A model generated the notes under the pieces. That model worked only from the letters and a program-made list of their open reading frames with translations, was not told the DNA's origin and did no database searches. Positions 7,451 to 8,666 of a stretch of DNA of 8,666 nt are shown in pieces. How positions within the stretch are numbered: the first letter of the stretch is position 1; each line of letters begins with the position of its first letter. Origin of the DNA: an uncultured Porphyromonadaceae bacterium. GTDB lineage: Bacteria; Bacteroidota; Bacteroidia; Bacteroidales; Muribaculaceae. The DNA lies in assembly GCA_900549445.1 (NCBI GenBank), contig UROS01000098.1, positions 1-8,666 of the forward strand, given 5' to 3'. The position numbers and the translations under genes are program-made.

Positions 7451-7858
7451 TCAGATGTTGTTTCTGCGGTGGTAGATATAATGTACGCCGTCGTTTTCAA
7501 GTTCGAGGTTTATGTCGTCGAACTTCACTATACGGCGCGAGGCGCGTGTGGGTATTTCTCCAATAAGCAGACTGTCGCCTTCGAATTGCAGAGTCGAAGG
7601 TTCAAGCACTACTACTACAGAATCGTTTCGGACATCCCATTTGCCCTCGACTGTATAAGAGAGGACGCCCGGGCGGATAGCGCGGATCAGGCATTTGCCG
7701 TCGGAATTCAGCTCCATCAGGGGCTCTTTTTCAGAAATCTCCGGAATATAGTAGTTGCCGGCTATTTTTTTTGCTTCAGCCGAAAGATGACTGCATGAAC
7801 TTACTGCGGCCGAGAGCAGAGTGGAAACAACGGCAGTGATGAAAATCTTACGATTCAT
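7451..7858 (-). CDS. Small beta-rich lipoprotein, lipocalin-like, unknown function
   Basis: A 135-residue protein with a clear lipoprotein signal: MNRK, a hydrophobic stretch and VSSC with the lipidated cysteine at C22. The mature part is dominated by predicted beta strands (IAGNYYIPEI, LMELNSDGKCLIRA, LSYTVEGKWDVRNDSVVVVL, SLLIGEIP, RIVKFDDINLEL, VHYIYHRR). It follows the pattern of Bacteroidota lipocalin-like or NlpE-like lipoproteins, in which a 'G-Y' strand, an 'L..DG' turn and a 'G.W....D.I' strand recur. That resemblance is by eye only. The reading frame is open back to 8020, but I place the start at 7858 because the signal peptide begins there, a promoter lies just upstream, and the longer form would overlap the DUF5063 gene. 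It is the first gene of the four-gene cluster, with the next start 4 nt after its stop. The function is unknown. Confidence 0.8.
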   Translation of the reverse strand: MNRKIFITAVVSTLLSAAVSSCSHLSAEAKKIAGNYYIPEISEKEPLMELNSDGKCLIRAIRPGVLSYTVEGKWDVRNDSVVVVLEPSTLQFEGDSLLIGEIPTRASRRIVKFDDINLELENDGVHYIYHRRNNI

Positions 7859-7868
7859 GTTCTTACGA

Positions 7869-7886
7869 ATTTTGCACACAAAATTA
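7869..7886. repeat. Inverted repeat overlapping the -7 box and probable start site
   Basis: The arms AATTTTG (7869-7875) and CAAAATT (7880-7886) are perfect 7-bp inverted repeats around a 4-nt centre, CACA. One arm lies within the candidate -7 box and the other covers the probable transcription start and early leader of the four-gene cluster. It could be an operator for a repressor that blocks this promoter. It could also be a coincidental by-product of the TTTTG-containing promoter box. Confidence 0.4.
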
Positions 7887-7910
7887 ATCAAAATGCCGTT
7901 TATCTGCAAC
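7880..7910 (-). promoter_or_regulatory. Bacteroidota-type promoter for the lipoprotein-SUI1-helicase cluster
   Basis: On the minus strand, TTG (7910-7908) is followed by exactly 20 nt and then TAATTTTG (7887-7880). This fits the Bacteroidota -33/-7 promoter pattern (TTTG, 19-21 nt, TAnnTTTG), with the -33 box being GTTG rather than TTTG. The -7 box ends 21 nt before the ATG at 7858, so the leader would be short. This supports starting a new transcript after the DUF5063 gene. The start site has not been measured. Confidence 0.6.
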
Positions 7911-7955
7911 AGCTTCGGGCCTTTTTTCACCACCGGAATAAACCCGCAGGTTGGA

Positions 7956-8480
7956 TCAGTCGTTGGTTTCGCGTATGTTGTAGCGGATGTGGTTGAGGGC
8001 TCGCAATACGTTGCACACAAACTGCGACCAATATCCCTCGAATTCAGATTTTACTGCTATCACGGCGTTGTCAAGATATTCGTCGGGGGCATCTTTAACC
8101 ATTCCGATAAAGTTGTAGAGTACCTGGAATATGTCGCATAGGCTTTCGGCCACCGATGCGGCTATAGGAGTGTCGGAATATTTCATGTCGTCTTCAAACA
8201 CCTCAAGATAGGTGTCGTCGGGACCCATGAGATTTTCAATGCTGCGGCGTATTGATTCATAATAATCTTCTTCGAGCAGACTTTCGAGATACGGCTCTTC
8301 ATACTCGTAGGCGAGAGTCGGGTCAGTGGTCAGATCGCTCGCCGAAATATAAATCCGCGGCAACTGGCGGAGCATCGTGCTGATAAAATCCTCCCGCGAG
8401 GATTCACGGGCGTTTTCGAGGGCCTGGCAATATTCGTTTGCCAGCGCTATGAATGCGAGAGTATTTGGTGATAGAGCCAT
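7956..8480 (-). CDS. DUF5063-family protein
   Basis: A 174-residue acidic, largely helical protein without a signal peptide or membrane segment, so probably cytoplasmic. I recognise it as a DUF5063-type protein of Bacteroidota, from the opening MALSPNTLAFIALANEYC and from the pattern of an acidic middle (EYEEPYLESLLEEDYYESI, 59-77) followed by DDTYLEVFEDDM (88-99). No catalytic motif is evident and the family has no established function. The ATG at 8480 is preferred over an in-frame one at 8531: it lies 4 nt after the nadD stop, whereas the longer form would overlap the end of nadD by about 47 nt. The tight spacing implies co-transcription and probably coupled translation with nadD. There is no convincing terminator after its stop, only a 4-bp stem (7941-7952) without a U-tract. 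The family call is from memory of family members, not from a search. Confidence 0.78.
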   Translation of the reverse strand: MALSPNTLAFIALANEYCQALENARESSREDFISTMLRQLPRIYISASDLTTDPTLAYEYEEPYLESLLEEDYYESIRRSIENLMGPDDTYLEVFEDDMKYSDTPIAASVAESLCDIFQVLYNFIGMVKDAPDEYLDNAVIAVKSEFEGYWSQFVCNVLRALNHIRYNIRETND

Positions 8481-8484
8481 ATCG

Positions 8485-8666
8485 TTACTGGTTTTTCCGT
8501 TCGTAGAGATGATTTTTGCGTATGTAATCATATACGCCCGGAGGAAGGAAAAAGTTCATGTCTTTGCCGCGGGCCAGACCGGAGCGGATAAACGAACTTG
8601 AGATTTCGCACTGTGGCGCCGAGGCTACGTCGACATTGTCTACAAATATTCTTCCGACCGGATAAC
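8485..8666 (-). CDS. nadD: Nicotinate-nucleotide adenylyltransferase, 3' end only
   Basis: The last 59 codons of a gene that enters across the right edge, too incomplete to show a start codon. They translate as YPVGRIFVDNVDVASAPQ, CEISSSFIRSGLARGKDMNF and FLPPGVYDYIRKNHLYERKNQ, then TAA at 8487-8485. The motif EISSSFIR (20-27) matches the conserved 'IS(S/A)T.IR' substrate-binding motif of NadD, and the following RSGLARGKDMNFFLPPGVYDYIRKNHLY matches the C-terminal helices of the family. NadD transfers the adenylyl group of ATP to nicotinate mononucleotide, making deamido-NAD in the cytoplasmic NAD pathway. The N-terminal nucleotide-binding motifs lie outside the window. CoaD and other nucleotidylyltransferases share the fold, but the C-terminal 'FLP..V..YI....LY' ending is typical of NadD. 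The DUF5063 gene follows after 4 nt. Confidence 0.88.
   Translation of the reverse strand, partial: YPVGRIFVDNVDVASAPQCEISSSFIRSGLARGKDMNFFLPPGVYDYIRKNHLYERKNQ

Noticed and set aside
7936..7953. Possible terminator after the DUF5063 gene.
   Set aside because: The stem is only AACC/GGTT with a 4-nt loop and is followed by TTTATTCC rather than a run of U. This is too weak to call.
7859..8020. Upstream extension of the beta-rich lipoprotein gene to 8020.
   Set aside because: The extra residues would precede the signal peptide, overlap the DUF5063 gene and include the promoter. The start at 7858 fits better.

Overview
The window looks like chromosomal sequence from a Bacteroidota bacterium, most likely order Bacteroidales. 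The reasons are a large secreted GH2 beta-galactosidase, small lipoproteins with short signal peptides, a DUF5063-type protein next to nadD, an AddA/RecB-like helicase-nuclease of the kind common in this phylum, promoter boxes matching TAnnTTTG, and starts without a clear Shine-Dalgarno sequence. The fairly GC-rich codon use would fit Muribaculaceae or Alistipes better than Bacteroides, but that is inference. The first 17 bases are not genomic: they match the end of the Tn5/Nextera mosaic-end adapter, so the left edge is probably a contig end with untrimmed adapter.

All seven supported genes lie on the minus strand, so transcription runs from the right edge to the left. At the right edge is the 3' end of nadD (NAD biosynthesis), followed after 4 nt by a DUF5063 gene. 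After a 97-nt gap with a good promoter candidate and an inverted repeat comes a compact four-gene cluster: a 135-aa beta-rich lipoprotein, a 155-aa helical lipoprotein, a bacterial SUI1/eIF1-like (YciH) protein, and an 1136-aa UvrD-type helicase with a C-terminal PD-(D/E)XK nuclease domain. The gaps between these genes are 4, 2 and 25 nt, which suggests one transcript mixing two envelope proteins, one translation-related protein and one DNA-repair enzyme. A further 100-nt gap holds a 12-bp perfect palindrome and a -7-type promoter box in front of the last gene, a complete LacZ-like beta-galactosidase with a signal peptide.

There is no gene-free stretch above 300 bases. I see no tRNA, rRNA, CRISPR array, insertion sequence, phage gene or convincing intrinsic terminator. 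The content is mostly housekeeping and I do not find a clearly new system. The points most worth a second look are the adapter, the apparent absence of an AddB/RecC-type partner beside the helicase-nuclease, the mixed four-gene cluster, and the two symmetric DNA elements in the intergenic regions.
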